Of a stretch of 64,000 nt of DNA, positions 1 through 9,370 are shown piece after piece. Source of the DNA: Membranipora membranacea (Eukaryota; Bryozoa; Gymnolaemata; Cheilostomatida; Membraniporidae); NCBI GenBank assembly GCA_914767715.1, contig OU612070.1, positions 12,479,501 to 12,543,500 on the forward strand, in the 5' to 3' direction. Every line of letters begins with the position of its first letter. Position 1 is the stretch's first letter. The translations under genes were made by a program, and so were the position numbers. The notes beneath the pieces are model-generated. The model worked only from the letters and a program-made list of their open reading frames with translations, searched no databases and was not told the origin of the DNA.

Positions 1-9
1 GAGAACATC

Positions 10-1751
10 TCACTGGGCTGATGGATTGGCTCCTGGGAGACGTTGCAGCAGATGGTGGTTGAGGGTAACAGCAGTGGCTTGCAGGAACTGCTCCATCATC
101 TCAGCAGCATCATCGCCATCTGAATCCAAGATGTGCTCCATTGCCTCTAGATCTTGGAGGCCGGAGGATCCAGGCTGCTCAGTCGCTACTGGAAGGAGAC
201 TGTGGAGACTCGGACGGCGTTGGCAACGGGCTTTGTCTTCCTCTCTGGCTCTCTGTGACAGCATCGACAGTTCACCAGACTCCGTCTGGTGTCTTAGTCG
301 TCCTATGGAGGCAGTTGCTGGTGTTGATGCAGCGGCTGCAGCTCCATAGAATGATGATGCTGGTGGTGGGCTGGCTCGATGTTCTAGCTCGTCCTGCTGG
401 CTGTCTGTCTGGCTGGCTTGTAGTGAGGTTGGACGAGCTTTTGCTCCAGCCTTTCCTTTCCTTCCTCTCTTTCCTCTCCTCTTCCTGGTGGTGGTGGTGG
501 TGGTGGAGGAGGAGGTGGAGGAGGAGGAGGAGATAACGCTTCTAGCTGCTGTCGATGATGATGGGGCTGACGTCTTGGCTTTGGCCGCCTTCGACTGAGC
601 CACTTTGGCTGCCAGCTGGTGCGACCTGCTTATAACCTGCGTTATAGCCGACGGGCCCTGTGCTATTTTTTCGCTCTCCGCCATAGACCTGATGTATGCG
701 GCGGTGATGGCCGCTTCTGCCACCTCAACCGCCTGAGCCCCTGCAATGGCATCAACTGGGGGATCCTCAGTGGTTGGTAGCTGGTTGGTAGGCTGGATGT
801 TGGTAGCCGCTGGTGTCACTTTAGCAGGACGCTTCTTGACCAGGCCCTTCTTATTTCCCTTCTTTGCTATAATAACAATAATACATTGAATAAATAACTG
901 ATTTAATTACAAAATATTATAGAGCCAGGGTGCCATCCGCATTCCGATTCCCAACAAAGTTGTATTGAAGAATTTAGTTTGCAAGATTAATATGGAAAAT
1001 AATACACACCTCCTTTAGGCATCGCCAGACAATAACTAGTTGTTGATGGCCCGTCCTTAGTAACTGCTACGTCATCCGCACCAGGTCCTTGCTCCTGCTT
1101 GATGTTAACTATTTTTTCGTTCCTCACGATTGCCGTAACTATACCCCCCTGAGGGATGGCCTTGCTTTTCGTCTTAGGAGTCTTAGGTGGAGGTGACTTA
1201 ACAACCAAAGCATAGGTTGGTCGAGTTGGAGTTGGAGTTGGAGCAGCTGGAGCTGCTGCTGCTTCAGCAGCTTGCACTGATTCAGCTGTAAATAGAAAAA
1301 ATAAACTGTTATCTGTTATAAACTGTTATAAACTGTTAAAATATCTCACATCAAAACTTTTACTTCGGCGGCTAATTTTTGTTAGCACTCTAAGTGGAAT
1401 ATCACTCACCCCTCAATCCAAATATCAGTCTGCAGAAACTGCACACTCTTATACATTCATCAGGACGGTCTTTAGTGTAATTCCTGTTGCATTCTTTGCA
1501 AATTGCCATCTTAATTATTTTAACTAATTTTACCACACTGTATCACTGGTGAATAAATTTACTGTGGTAAAGCACTCTGAGTGATGACTCTGAGTGAGTC
1601 AGAGTGCGACTGATTGTAAAAAATAGTTTTTCAACATTCCAGAATTTATGAGACATTGATGTGACGTATAAAGTGTAATAAAGTGTAATAAATAGTACTT
1701 ACCGAGTACTCTCACAAGGTCCGAGTTGTACTTTCTTGTTGGATACGCCAT
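10..1751 (-). CDS. Four-exon gene for a CxxC zinc-ribbon, Ala/Ser/Thr-rich protein (copy 1, open)
   Basis: I do not recognise the family. Exons on the minus strand are 1751-1703, 1523-1410, 1285-1010 and 866-10. Donors are GTAAGT, GTGAGT and GTGTGT; acceptors are TAG, CAG and TAG. All three introns are phase 1, and the joined frame stays open for 431 codons to a TGA at 10-12. Exon 2 encodes a zinc ribbon: C25-x2-C28 and C44-x2-C47, with an extra C40. Exon 3 is Ala/Pro-rich, then Lys-rich. Exon 4 has a Lys-rich start, a helical Ala-rich part, a Ser run then a Thr run, a basic RKRRGKRGRKGK block (a possible nuclear or nucleic-acid-binding signal) and an acidic C-terminal part. A TATA box lies about 220 bp upstream of the ATG. 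A DNA-binding role is only inferred. It could be a host gene or the accessory gene of a mobile element, since it lies 3' of a DIRS-like gag/RT remnant on the same strand. Confidence 0.72.
1558..1606. repeat. Small palindromic insertion in intron 1 of copy 1
   Basis: Copy 1 has about 35 nt that copy 2 lacks at the equivalent site (near 20,970). The extra bases form two inverted GCACTCTGA / TCAGAGTGC arms around an internal repeat of CTCTGAGTGA. It is either a micro-insertion or a precise loss in copy 2. Confidence 0.5.
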
Positions 1752-1968
1752 AATAATTGTTGAATAAGTTGAATAATGTATAGATGAAGTTGAATAATAA
1801 TGTTGATAATGGTTGATGCAGCAGCTAGAGCGTAGTTATAGAGTATAGTAAGTTGTATAGAGTAAGTAGAGTAAGTAGCAGCGTATCCAGTTGATATCTG
1901 TGTTGTCTTAGTAATCCGAGAGTGTGGTTGTATGTGGTTGTGTGGAACGAACATACTATCGCTGTCAG

Positions 1969-1975
1969 TTTATAT
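1969..1975 (-). promoter_or_regulatory. TATA box of the zinc-ribbon gene, copy 1
   Basis: On the minus strand the sequence reads ATATAAA, followed by ACTGACAGCGATAG and then the presumed 5' UTR down to the ATG at 1751. The same block is kept in copy 2, where the core is TATATAAA. Homology between the copies breaks immediately upstream of this point. Confidence 0.5.
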
Positions 1976-2186
1976 GCCAACCCCAGCTGATTTGGCAGAC
2001 GGAATGTCTAATTGAAGTCAGTAAAATAGGATGGAGTGATGCATTTTACATTTATCAATAAACTGACAGGAAAACCTTTATACTGTGTTCCTTATCACCT
2101 GGTAAAGCAGACGGCAATATACATTAATTTTTCATGCAATCAAGTCATTCAGTGGTCTCTTCTGAACTTTAAATTGATGGTTCAGA

Positions 2187-2511
2187 CATAGGGCATTTTG
2201 ACCTGCCAACAATCGATTAGGGTATCATGACAGAAAAAACGCTTACATAGGGCGTTTTGACTTGCACCAAAATTAAAGTTGCCTAGAACTCGGCCCCTAA
2301 TGGTGACTCAGCCTCAAGGTTTTTAAGGTAAGCGGAGGGAGTAGTAACACGCATTAAAACCAAACAAGATTTAATATAAAAAGTACTGTCTTCTCTATAA
2401 GTTGAATTTATTACATTTGACCTATACTTTTTATGGTGTTTTGACCTGCCAACAATCAAATAGGGTATCATGACAGAAAATGCAAACATAGGGTGTTTTG
2501 ACTTGCACAAA
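2187..2511. repeat. Direct repeat pair (2,187-2,268 and 2,432-2,511) built on a spaced motif
   Basis: Two stretches of about 80 bp are about 85% alike by eye. Each starts and ends with a version of ATAGGGYGTTTTGACYTGC, so this motif occurs four times, near 2,188, 2,247, 2,433 and 2,488. The second copy overlaps the intron-side end of the exon at 2,523-2,762. Confidence 0.7.
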
Positions 2512-2522
2512 AGATAAAATAC

Positions 2523-2762
2523 GAGGCCATCGACTTTAACCTTATGGCTTATTTGAGTTATCAAGCCGTGCTTCTTGATGCTGTCCCTTTCTAGCTTTTC
2601 GAGCTGGCTCCTTAGTATCTTCACTGCTTTTCTTATGTCTCCGATTACATTGGTCTTGGCTAGTTGATACTCAGTCTGGGGCATGCTTGTTGTTTTCTGT
2701 TCAGCATTGATCCTCAGTTTAACCAATGCATTTGCAGAGCCGTCACCGATGTCTCCCAAAAT
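2523..2762 (-). CDS. Coiled-coil exon of an unrecognised gene
   Basis: An 80-codon exon lies between acceptor TTAG at 2763-2764 and a weaker donor GTATTT at 2522-2521. Both ends are phase 0. The peptide is charged and helical with heptad-like spacing (ILRSQLEKLERDSIKKHG), as in coiled coils. No homologue is recognised. Neighbouring exons are not certain. This part of copy 1 is absent from copy 2. Confidence 0.45.
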
Positions 2763-4140
2763 CTAACAATTTGCCATCATTAATCGCGTCATGCACAACT
2801 TCTTGTTCTCTAGCATCCTCTGTTCCTGCATGGACAGGTGTTTGGTGTGGTTTCCTTCTGCCTTCTTGTTTTAGAGTTGTTGTGTCATTTTCTTGACATC
2901 GCATCTCTGCAACGTCTGATGAGTGTGAATATCCTCAAATCATAACACTTCCTAAAAAAAAAGTTAATGTCTTGGCACATTCAAAAGCATGACACGTATT
3001 CATTATCTCATGTGGAGGACCGTGGCTTCTCAGTGTTACCTGCCATAAATCAGTTCATGAGAGAGATAAATCTATGTCAAGTAGTGTAAGGCTTCTGATT
3101 GCATTGGCATGCCATTGTAGCCAGTTGTAACAGCACAGTACCAGCGAGTGTGAAACAAACTCATGTTTGAATATTGTTTGTATACATGGGCTACATACCA
3201 GGCCCTTTGGGGACGATATTGTACGGCTCTTACTCTGTGCTGCTGCACTGATATTGCTGTCGCCTAGTTTGGTATTGCTTTTGACACCTGGCAATGAACA
3301 TTGAAATTTTAAAAGTAATTAACAATGAAAAATTATGTCATGTCACCATTCTCCACATACCCATATTCATGTCTCTATATCCATATCCATATCCATATCC
3401 ATATCATCCTATGCATTATATTGTAGTATACTAATTATCATTACTCATACTCATGTTGTATCGGCAGGCTTGTTGTGCTTTCAAAAGATCAAATTAGATT
3501 CGGGCTTATGGTTTGGCTCGGGGCTGCACCTGAGGCTTCACTAAATGCTGTTAAATTTTGTTTTGACGCTAATAACTGTTTACTTTGGCTTACAGATGCC
3601 GAGGAACAAACAGAACTGTAAGTGCTTCATCTTCGGCCTTATTCCTCTCATGTAAAAGAGAAAAAAACAATAATACAAAATACAAATAGGATGGTAATCC
3701 ATTTTCTAAATTGAGACCGGTGTCAACATACTATATTCTAAATTAGCAGACAAAATATAACATTAACTTGCTGATCAATATTATAAGCAGCCAGCTTACT
3801 GACGTGGTGGCTTGTGTGTGGTTAGAGTTGTGGCTAACTATTCCCTATAATAATACAGTTGCAATTACTAAATTGTGCAAATGTGCAGTTACGATAATAG
3901 ATAATAATGAAATAAGGACATGATATTTCCACAGCTTGATTACATTTAAACCACTGCTGACACAGCTGGGCATTTCCCAGAATAGCCACCAGTCAAAAAT
4001 TTAAATAGAGAGTTGTGGCATCAAAACATCTAGCCAGTAGCTTTGAATGGAGTTATATGAGCTCTCAAAATGTAGGGAGTATCTTTTTACCCGGCCATCC
4101 ACCATTAGTGATGACTAATGCTGTTGGTGACCAATCAGGT
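2763..4140. other. Non-coding stretch with a short (ATATCC)n run
   Basis: No convincing exon is seen. About five ATATCC units lie at 3,377-3,405. The minus-strand ORF at 3055-3294 and plus-strand ORF at 3335-3544 have no splice context or recognisable domain. Confidence 0.5.
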
Positions 4141-4562
4141 GCCTTTAAAATCTAGCTGAGATCCAACATTCTCGATTTATTTTCCTCTTTGATGAATTCA
4201 TTCACAGAGTTACCTTGTGGGACGAAAGTTTGAAAATCAATCGGTGCTTTGTTTCACATGGTTTTGGTATCACATAAAGAGAAGATATTATCATATCATG
4301 TAGCGAAAGTGGGGGGGGGGGGGTTGTGAAAGGCCCTATAATTCTATTGTGTTGTTGTTCTTCTTTCAGCTTAGCCAATAGTGCAGCATTTGCTGGTCTG
4401 AGCCTCACTTCAGTTTTTGATATTGAGCAGCTCTCTTGAACGCCTAGTGAAAACCCATACGAGAACCCTTCTACCATAAATTATTTGTCAACACAACCCT
4501 CTAGTTCAATTGCCAGTTTGCATGGGCTGACTGGAGCTTGTATCTTATACCTCTCAAAATCT
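4140..4562 (-). pseudogene. DIRS-like reverse transcriptase N-terminal remnant (copy 1)
   Basis: The minus-strand translation reads APVSPCKLAIELEG, a stop, then VEGFSYGFSLGVQ, then a PANAALLAKLKEE helix and NRIIGPFTTPPPP, and ends near IPKP...HRLIFKLSSHK. This order matches the start of DIRS/Ngaro-type Pol proteins: a linker with a GFxxGF motif, then GRIxGPFxxPP, then the first RT block with PK...RLI..LS. The palm motifs with the catalytic aspartates are missing, so this is a truncated relic. A poly-C run on the minus strand (4,310-4,323) encodes the proline stretch. The same relic is in copy 2. Confidence 0.6.
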
Positions 4563-4712
4563 GAAAATAGAGGTTAACATTATGCAACTTGCTAGACACG
4601 CTTATTCCTGCGCCAATCATAAATGTGACCAAACCCCCCCTCCACCCATCCCGAGGAGGCCAACTAATGTGGCATTATTGACATCACCATGCACAGTTAA
4701 GAAGCCTTTTGT

Positions 4713-5396
4713 TTAGAGCATCTGTAGTCTTGGTGATTTGTGTTCAAACTTACAACCCTCATACGAGTTAAATTTGTGACACAGCTTCCTTTTATGGGAG
4801 AGCTTGGCCCTTGATCTATCCTGGTGGCTGGTCTTTTTAGTGTCTTTCTTTGCTGGCTGATGGGTGTTGTTTGCCAGCTCTGTAAGGTACTCCCCCCAGG
4901 CTATATCTGCATGTTGGGCTTTCAGTTGTCTAAACTGGAAGTCGTACTCGACTGCCTCTTTCTCTGCCGCGTGCATTCTTTCTACAATTTGTAGATGGCG
5001 TAACATGTCTTGAGCCTCACCAGGAAAGAATTCCAGAGTTAAGCTCATATATATGATATATGCATCTAACCATTTGTAAAAGACCAAGTTCTCAGTGTCT
5101 TCCACTTCCTCGAAGGAAGAAGGCTTTTAAAGTCCACGAACTTACCCAGTCGGACCTTTTCTCGCCTGCACCTGCACCTGCACCTGCACCTGCACCTGCA
5201 CCTGCACCTGCACCTGCACCTGCACCTGCATCTCCACATCTGAATCTTCAAAGCAGCTCGAGTTGATCTTCGACACTGTAACCCTAGAGGTAGAAGGTAC
5301 CTGGACTTCAGGCTCAGAAACCTTTCTCTTGGCTGGGCCTCGAACTGGGGCCTTCCCCTTCTTGCTGGAATCCAGCGTTGCCTTACGATTTGTCCC
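4713..5396 (-). pseudogene. DIRS-like gag remnant with a hexanucleotide expansion (copy 1)
   Basis: Two in-phase blocks can be read. The first (5396-5146) follows a good CAG acceptor. It is Lys/Ser-rich with a KRKV basic patch, then an alternating V-Q run encoded by the CTGCAC repeat. The second (5105-4713) has the gag-like core FYKWLDAYIIYMSLTLEFFP, a charged helix, and a C-terminal C-x(7)-C-x3-H segment (CHKFNSYEGCKFEH), like the zinc-binding end of DIRS-type gag proteins. At least two frame breaks separate the blocks near 5,140 and 5,107. It lies directly 5' of the RT relic on the same strand. Copy 2 keeps only the last 45 or so codons. Confidence 0.55.
5164..5231. repeat. (CCTGCA)n hexanucleotide microsatellite inside the gag-like ORF
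   Basis: There are about eleven perfect CCTGCA units. Read on the minus strand they encode Val-Gln repeats in the gag frame and Cys-Arg repeats in a shifted frame, which explains the odd Arg/Cys ORF there. Confidence 0.95.
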
Positions 5397-5998
5397 CTGT
5401 AAATCATAATAAGAATGAAAACTGCCCTACTCCTTCTACAGCAAATGGCAGGATATTCTTTAATTGTTAAATACACAATACTTTGAAATAACAGGGCACT
5501 CCCTTTTTATAAATCAATGACGCCAAGAGCTATTAAATTTTTTGAATGTTGCGAACCAAGCATGAACTAATGCCGGCAATTTGTAGGCAACGGTCATCTT
5601 GTGAAAAGGCTAGTGTTTTACCACTGTTTTGTATATCATAACGACACTTCATTTGCAACAAAATCATGTACATTTATGTCAAATAAACTTTGTCTCGAGC
5701 AGGGTTTTATTGGTATTTAACAAGGACATAATAACTAAACAGAAAATAAAATGATGAATGAGTGAGGTCCGAGTAATACGGAATTTTGATCTGCTGGTCT
5801 GCTGTTATCACCAAAGGTTGTGGTGGGTTGCCCATACAATTATGGCCTGGAGATATCGAACATCCTTTCAGTAACCGTGGTCAGTTGGGTGAGTGCCGTC
5901 TCTGTTTCTCCACGGTTGCCTTGTATCCCAGAGCCAGAAGGTTACCGCCTAATCCCCCAAGTGTCTCTGCTCCATTATGGATGCGAACTCTCTGGCTC

Positions 5999-6103
5999 TC
6001 ACATTGTACTGTTGGTTGGTCCTGGCTCACGTTCTATTTTCTCAATACGACTAATTGCTTCAGAAATTGTATGGATGGGTTGATTGAATTTCTTCTCCAT
6101 AAA
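5999..6103 (-). pseudogene. Exon-like fragment, helical (copy 1; copy 2 at about 22,702-22,803)
   Basis: The minus strand reads MEKKFNQPIHTISEAISRIE, then KIERE and a short tail that meets a TGA. The peptide is conserved in copy 2 with a few substitutions and the same stop. It looks like the last part of a coiled-coil exon, but no acceptor can be fixed. Function unknown. Confidence 0.3.
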
Positions 6104-6378
6104 CTAATATCCCTGTTTTCCGTTAGCTTATCCATGATTTATTGCAAAGCCGGCCGTTTTGTGGTTACTGGTGATGGTTTGGTTAATTATAACAATCCCT
6201 GTATCAACAGGCGATAAGATTGGATTGGTACATGAAAATTGAAATGTTGCAACAATGATAATATGCACTGATAATGATGAAATTACAGGGTCCTCGCTTG
6301 ACAGAGTAGTGCATGTATTAAACTTGAATATTACTTATTGTGAAGCAAGCGAACCAGCGTTTGTGAGGAACAACATAC

Positions 6379-6472
6379 CTATCTCAGCAGTACTGGCCAT
6401 CAGCTTTTCCAGTCTTTCTATTCCACCAGCCGCCGTAAGATCGTCATTGATGCGGTCGAACTCATGACCCAT
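6379..6472 (-). CDS. Exon-like fragment of an unrecognised gene (copy 1)
   Basis: The minus strand reads MGHEFDRINDDLTAAGGIER then LEKLMASTAEI, ending at a good donor, GTATGT. Copy 2 keeps the same peptide and donor at 23,083-23,176. The ATG may be internal rather than a start. Family unknown. Confidence 0.4.
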
Positions 6473-6645
6473 GTATTAGATGTGGGTGTAATAATTGCTA
6501 TAACCTATACTTCTTTACGCATCTAATAGATGACATTATACAATACAGAAACACTTAATAATGTGTGTGCTGTTACTTTTCTAATTACCAGGATTGGCGT
6601 AAAGAATCACCAATACTGCAGCTTCCTGCTTCATTTACTTTTTGA

Positions 6646-6700
6646 CGCCTTTTCAAACGCCTCGTACAGGTGTCCACTTGATGGTCTCCGGTTAAAAAAA
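6646..6700 (-). pseudogene. Truncated exon relic (copy 1), intact in copy 2
   Basis: The start of the exon found at 23,983-24,166 in copy 2 is present here, but its acceptor has changed from ACAG to AAAG. Most of the exon, plus about 0.6 kb beyond it, is missing. The second gene is therefore broken in copy 1. Confidence 0.5.
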
Positions 6701-6999
6701 TATATCTTTAATGAGATTATTGGACATTGCACTCAAGTGTAGCGATATTTGCTCAACTCTCAGCCCTGAAACCAGAATGATTTTAATGAGCAGTAAACAG
6801 CAAAGAACTCATCTGAACAATGCAAACTACTGACCATTTTATATAAATTGCCATAATTGTTCGAATCCCGCTCAGTGATAGAATATATTTTGTAAATGAG
6901 CTGTTAATGATTGGATTGGTTGTCACTGGGACGTCTATGAATTCGCAACATACAAACTGCCAGATTAAAAGCCAGCGACACGAAACAAGATGACAAATC

Positions 7000-7245
7000 T
7001 CCAAAAACTTTCCTAGCCAGTTTTGACTTACAAAAGTTGGTTTATCTGGAGTATAGTTGTCGTCTCTCAGCGAAGGGAACTGGGTCATGGTCTTCTCACT
7101 AACATGCTGAATTATGTCTGACACCACATGCTGGTTACCAAACTGCTCTGTATATTTCTCAGATTATATGTCCTCAATTTCTTTGGTACTGGTTCAACAT
7201 GGTTCAACAAGACGATCCTGGGCTCCCAGCTTCCGTGAGTTAATC
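7000..7245 (-). pseudogene. Decayed exon (copy 1), open in copy 2
   Basis: This is the counterpart of the 90-codon exon at 24,493-24,762. The donor here is the better one (TTTT|GTAAGTC), but the middle has lost several blocks around 7,150-7,210, so the frame is interrupted. HVVSDIIQHV and MTQFPSLRDD can still be read. Confidence 0.5.
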
Positions 7246-7576
7246 TACAGATGAGTTAAAAACTTGTGAAACCATGTACAAGCTAGAAACTTTATGTGAA
7301 AACGAAGGAAATAGAAAGCTACCGTTCATTGTATAAACACTTATCAGATTTATATGTGACGGTGGCTCCAATTGATCAACAAAAACATAAAATGTACAAT
7401 TTCGATCTGCTATAAACACTGACAAACATAGGGAAAATATTATAAAAATGATCCGCATTTTGCAGGTGATGCTAATCAATTCCATAGACAATACTCACTA
7501 ACATTATTGCTCATTCAATTTTCATACTTGATAAATCTCTCTAGTGACACAAACTGAATTTTTAATTCTTGTCTAC

Positions 7577-7850
7577 CTCCTGCTCCCCTTGCTATGTATA
7601 AATCCGCACTTGACAATGTTGTCTTTCTCCGTTTCTGTTTTCTGTACTGGCTTGTGGCTATGAGGGTTCACTCGCTTTTTTGCTTCAGTTGAGACTGGAA
7701 AGGTTTTGGCTGACTTCTCAGCAATGTGCATTGCAATATTTGGTGAACATAGTTTATAGTATACCGTGCTTTGTGTATTTGCACTTGACAGAGCTATCAT
7801 GGGGCTGTCGCTCTTCTTTTCTCCTTGCTGAGAGGACTTTGCTGGTGATT
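7577..7850 (-). CDS. Exon of an unrecognised gene (copy 1, open)
   Basis: A TTCAG acceptor (7851-7852) opens a frame of about 90 codons up to a possible donor GTAGAC at 7576-7571. The peptide includes MIALSSANTQSTVYYKLCSP and a basic KKRVNPHSHKPVQK segment. The copy-2 counterpart (about 25,010-25,275) has an extra base and a 16-nt deletion, so only copy 1 is open here. No domain recognised. Confidence 0.4.
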
Positions 7851-8093
7851 CTGAACGTAGAAACCAAAGGAAAAATTGAATTATTTTAACCAGGATGATG
7901 AATATGCATTATCACAAGAACTTTCAGCTGGCAACTCTGAGCGTGTGATAATTATAGCAAAGATGAATGATGAATTTTGTACCATGTCTTTAATTCTACC
8001 CAAACATAAGAACACATTCTCAATTCAGAACACAGATGTGGTGATTTATCCATTCAATACTGTGATTATATTACCTTTAAATGGTACACACTA

Positions 8094-8101
8094 CTGTAGA
8101 G
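8094..8101. repeat. Left target-site duplication of the foldback element
   Basis: CTGTAGAG here is repeated at 14,361-14,368. In copy 2 (about 25,469-25,476) the sequence is present once and is followed by TGG, just as on the right side of the element. Copy 2 therefore shows the empty site. Confidence 0.7.
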
Positions 8102-8770
8102 GCCCCAGCCAAACTTGGCCCGAGCCAAACTTGGCCCGAGCTAAACTTGGCCCCAATTAGTAAAACTTGGCCCCAAATACTAAAAATTGGCCCCAGATAC
8201 TGAAACTTGGCCCCAGATACTGAAACTTGGCCCCAGATACTAAAACTTGGCCCCATGCAATGAAACTTGGCCCAAATTAGTAAAACTTGGCCCCAAATAC
8301 CAAAACTTGGCTCCAGATATAAAACTTGGCCCTATTAGAAAAACTTGGCCCAGATACTAAAACTTGGCCCCATGCAATGAAACTTGGCCCCAATTAGTAA
8401 AACTTGGCCCCAAATACCAAAACTTGGCTCCAGATATAAAACTTGGCCCAATTAGTAAAACTTTGCCCCAAATACTAAAAATTGGCCCCAGATACTAAAA
8501 CTTGGCCCCATGCAATGAAACTTGGCCCCAATTAGTAAAACTTGGCCCCAAATACCAAAACTTGGCTCCAGATATAAAACTTGGCCCTATTAGTAAAACT
8601 TGGCCCAGATACTAAAACTTGGCCCCATGCAATGAAACTTGGCCCAATTAGTAAAACTTGGCCCCAAATACCAAAACTTGGCTCCAAATATAAAACTTGG
8701 CCCTATTAGTAAAACTTGGCCCAAATACTAAAACTTCGCTCCAAATATAAAACTTGGCCCCATGCATGCC
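8102..8770. repeat. Left terminal minisatellite array (19-20-bp units)
   Basis: The units alternate among variants: CCCCAATTAGTAAAACTTGG, CCCCAAATACCAAAACTTGG, CTCCAGATATAAAACTTGG and CCCCATGCAATGAAACTTGG. A higher-order cycle of these variants repeats about every 120-190 bp, which suggests growth in blocks. Confidence 0.93.
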
Positions 8771-8950
8771 TCATACAATATTAATCTCTCGCAAGTGAAC
8801 TATATACTAGGCTGGACAGGAGTTTCTTGTACAGATGTTTAGCCGCCCAGTTCCTATCATTTAAGACAGTTCTACAGTATTACCTGGCGATGCAGCTAGT
8901 TGGTCATGTCATTGAAACTAAATTGTATAAATCTCGCTCAAATCAGCTTC

Positions 8951-9370
8951 CATGTGGCCAGTGGCGTATATTAGCACTCACGGCCCACGGATTTCCGTGA
9001 GTGGCTGAATAGCTTAGTGTGTAGAGCGTCCGCCTAACGATCACTGTTAATAAGATTGTTGTGGGTTCGAATCCCGTTGAGGACAGTTTTTTTCAAATTA
9101 ATGCTTTATAACTGGAGCATTTTTACCGTAATCTTCTACTGCTATTGAGTTGTTTTCTGAAAGTACCCAACAGCTCAGTGAGCTATTGAAATACCTCTCT
9201 GCTTGCACTATTTTGCTACCGATATGCAAAAATTTCCGTGGTGGGAGGGCGCTTAAGCGCCCCTCCCCGCCACGCCTACGGCGTGTGGATCGAGCTGCGC
9301 CCGATTATTATGCTCATCTCTGAAAAGTCAGTGAGTGCAATTTTTTAGAATATACGCCCCTGCATGTGGC
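8951..9370. mobile_element. hAT-like MITE (404 bp) with 8-bp target duplications
   Basis: The element proper is 8,959-9,362. The 5' end is CAGTGGCGTATATT and the reverse complement of the 3' end is CAGGGGCGTATATT; a second matching block, CACTCAC, follows each. It is flanked by the exact 8-bp duplication CATGTGGC at 8,951-8,958 and 9,363-9,370. The CAG...GGCG ends and 8-bp duplication are typical of hAT elements. There is no ORF for a transposase. Inside are a tRNA-like segment and a GC-rich palindrome, GGGCGCTTAAGCGCCC. Confidence 0.8.
9002..9086 (+). ncRNA. tRNA-like sequence with A and B boxes inside the hAT MITE
   Basis: It has a D-arm-like A box (TAGCTTAGTGTGTAGAGC) and a perfect B box (GGTTCGAATCC) in a 4-5-bp T stem, and it is followed by TTTTTTT, a Pol III terminator. 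The anticodon region is abnormal: CCGCCTAAC resembles a tRNA-Val(AAC) arm, but about 20 extra bases follow before the T arm. The acceptor ends do not pair. It is a tRNA-derived, SINE-like sequence, not a working tRNA. Confidence 0.55.

Larger units (their letters stand above)
1..8101 (-). repeat. Segmental duplication, copy 1 (left edge cut by window)
   Basis: This stretch matches 19,474-25,480 almost base for base over long blocks, for example 1-1,975 with 19,476-21,332, 3,740-4,848 with 21,365-22,430, and 5,738-6,640 with 22,440-23,350. The genes in it read on the minus strand. Homology continues to the left of base 1, because copy 2 matches from its equivalent of base 1. Large differences are indels: about 1.65 kb (copy 1 1,978-3,628) and about 0.88 kb (4,850-5,735) are missing from copy 2. 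Copy 2 has about 0.75 kb (23,350-24,103) that copy 1 lacks. Copy 1 is interrupted at 8,102 by the foldback element. Confidence 0.92.

Noticed and set aside
26-536. Plus-strand ORFs of 107 and 131 codons with poly-Trp/Arg runs
   Set aside because: Antisense shadows of exon 4 of the minus-strand zinc-ribbon gene; the odd runs are the complement of the Ser/Thr codons.
5066-5476. Arg-Cys repeat protein on the minus strand
   Set aside because: It is the CCTGCA microsatellite read in a shifted frame; the gag-like frame (Val-Gln) has better flanking similarity.
6862-6885. GTTCGAATCCCGC, T-arm-like, also at 24,319 in copy 2
   Set aside because: No matching stem or A box at tRNA distance; its conservation is explained by the segmental duplication.
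9002-9086. Functional tRNA-Val(AAC)
   Set aside because: About 20 extra bases after the anticodon arm and no acceptor pairing; kept only as a tRNA-like promoter sequence.
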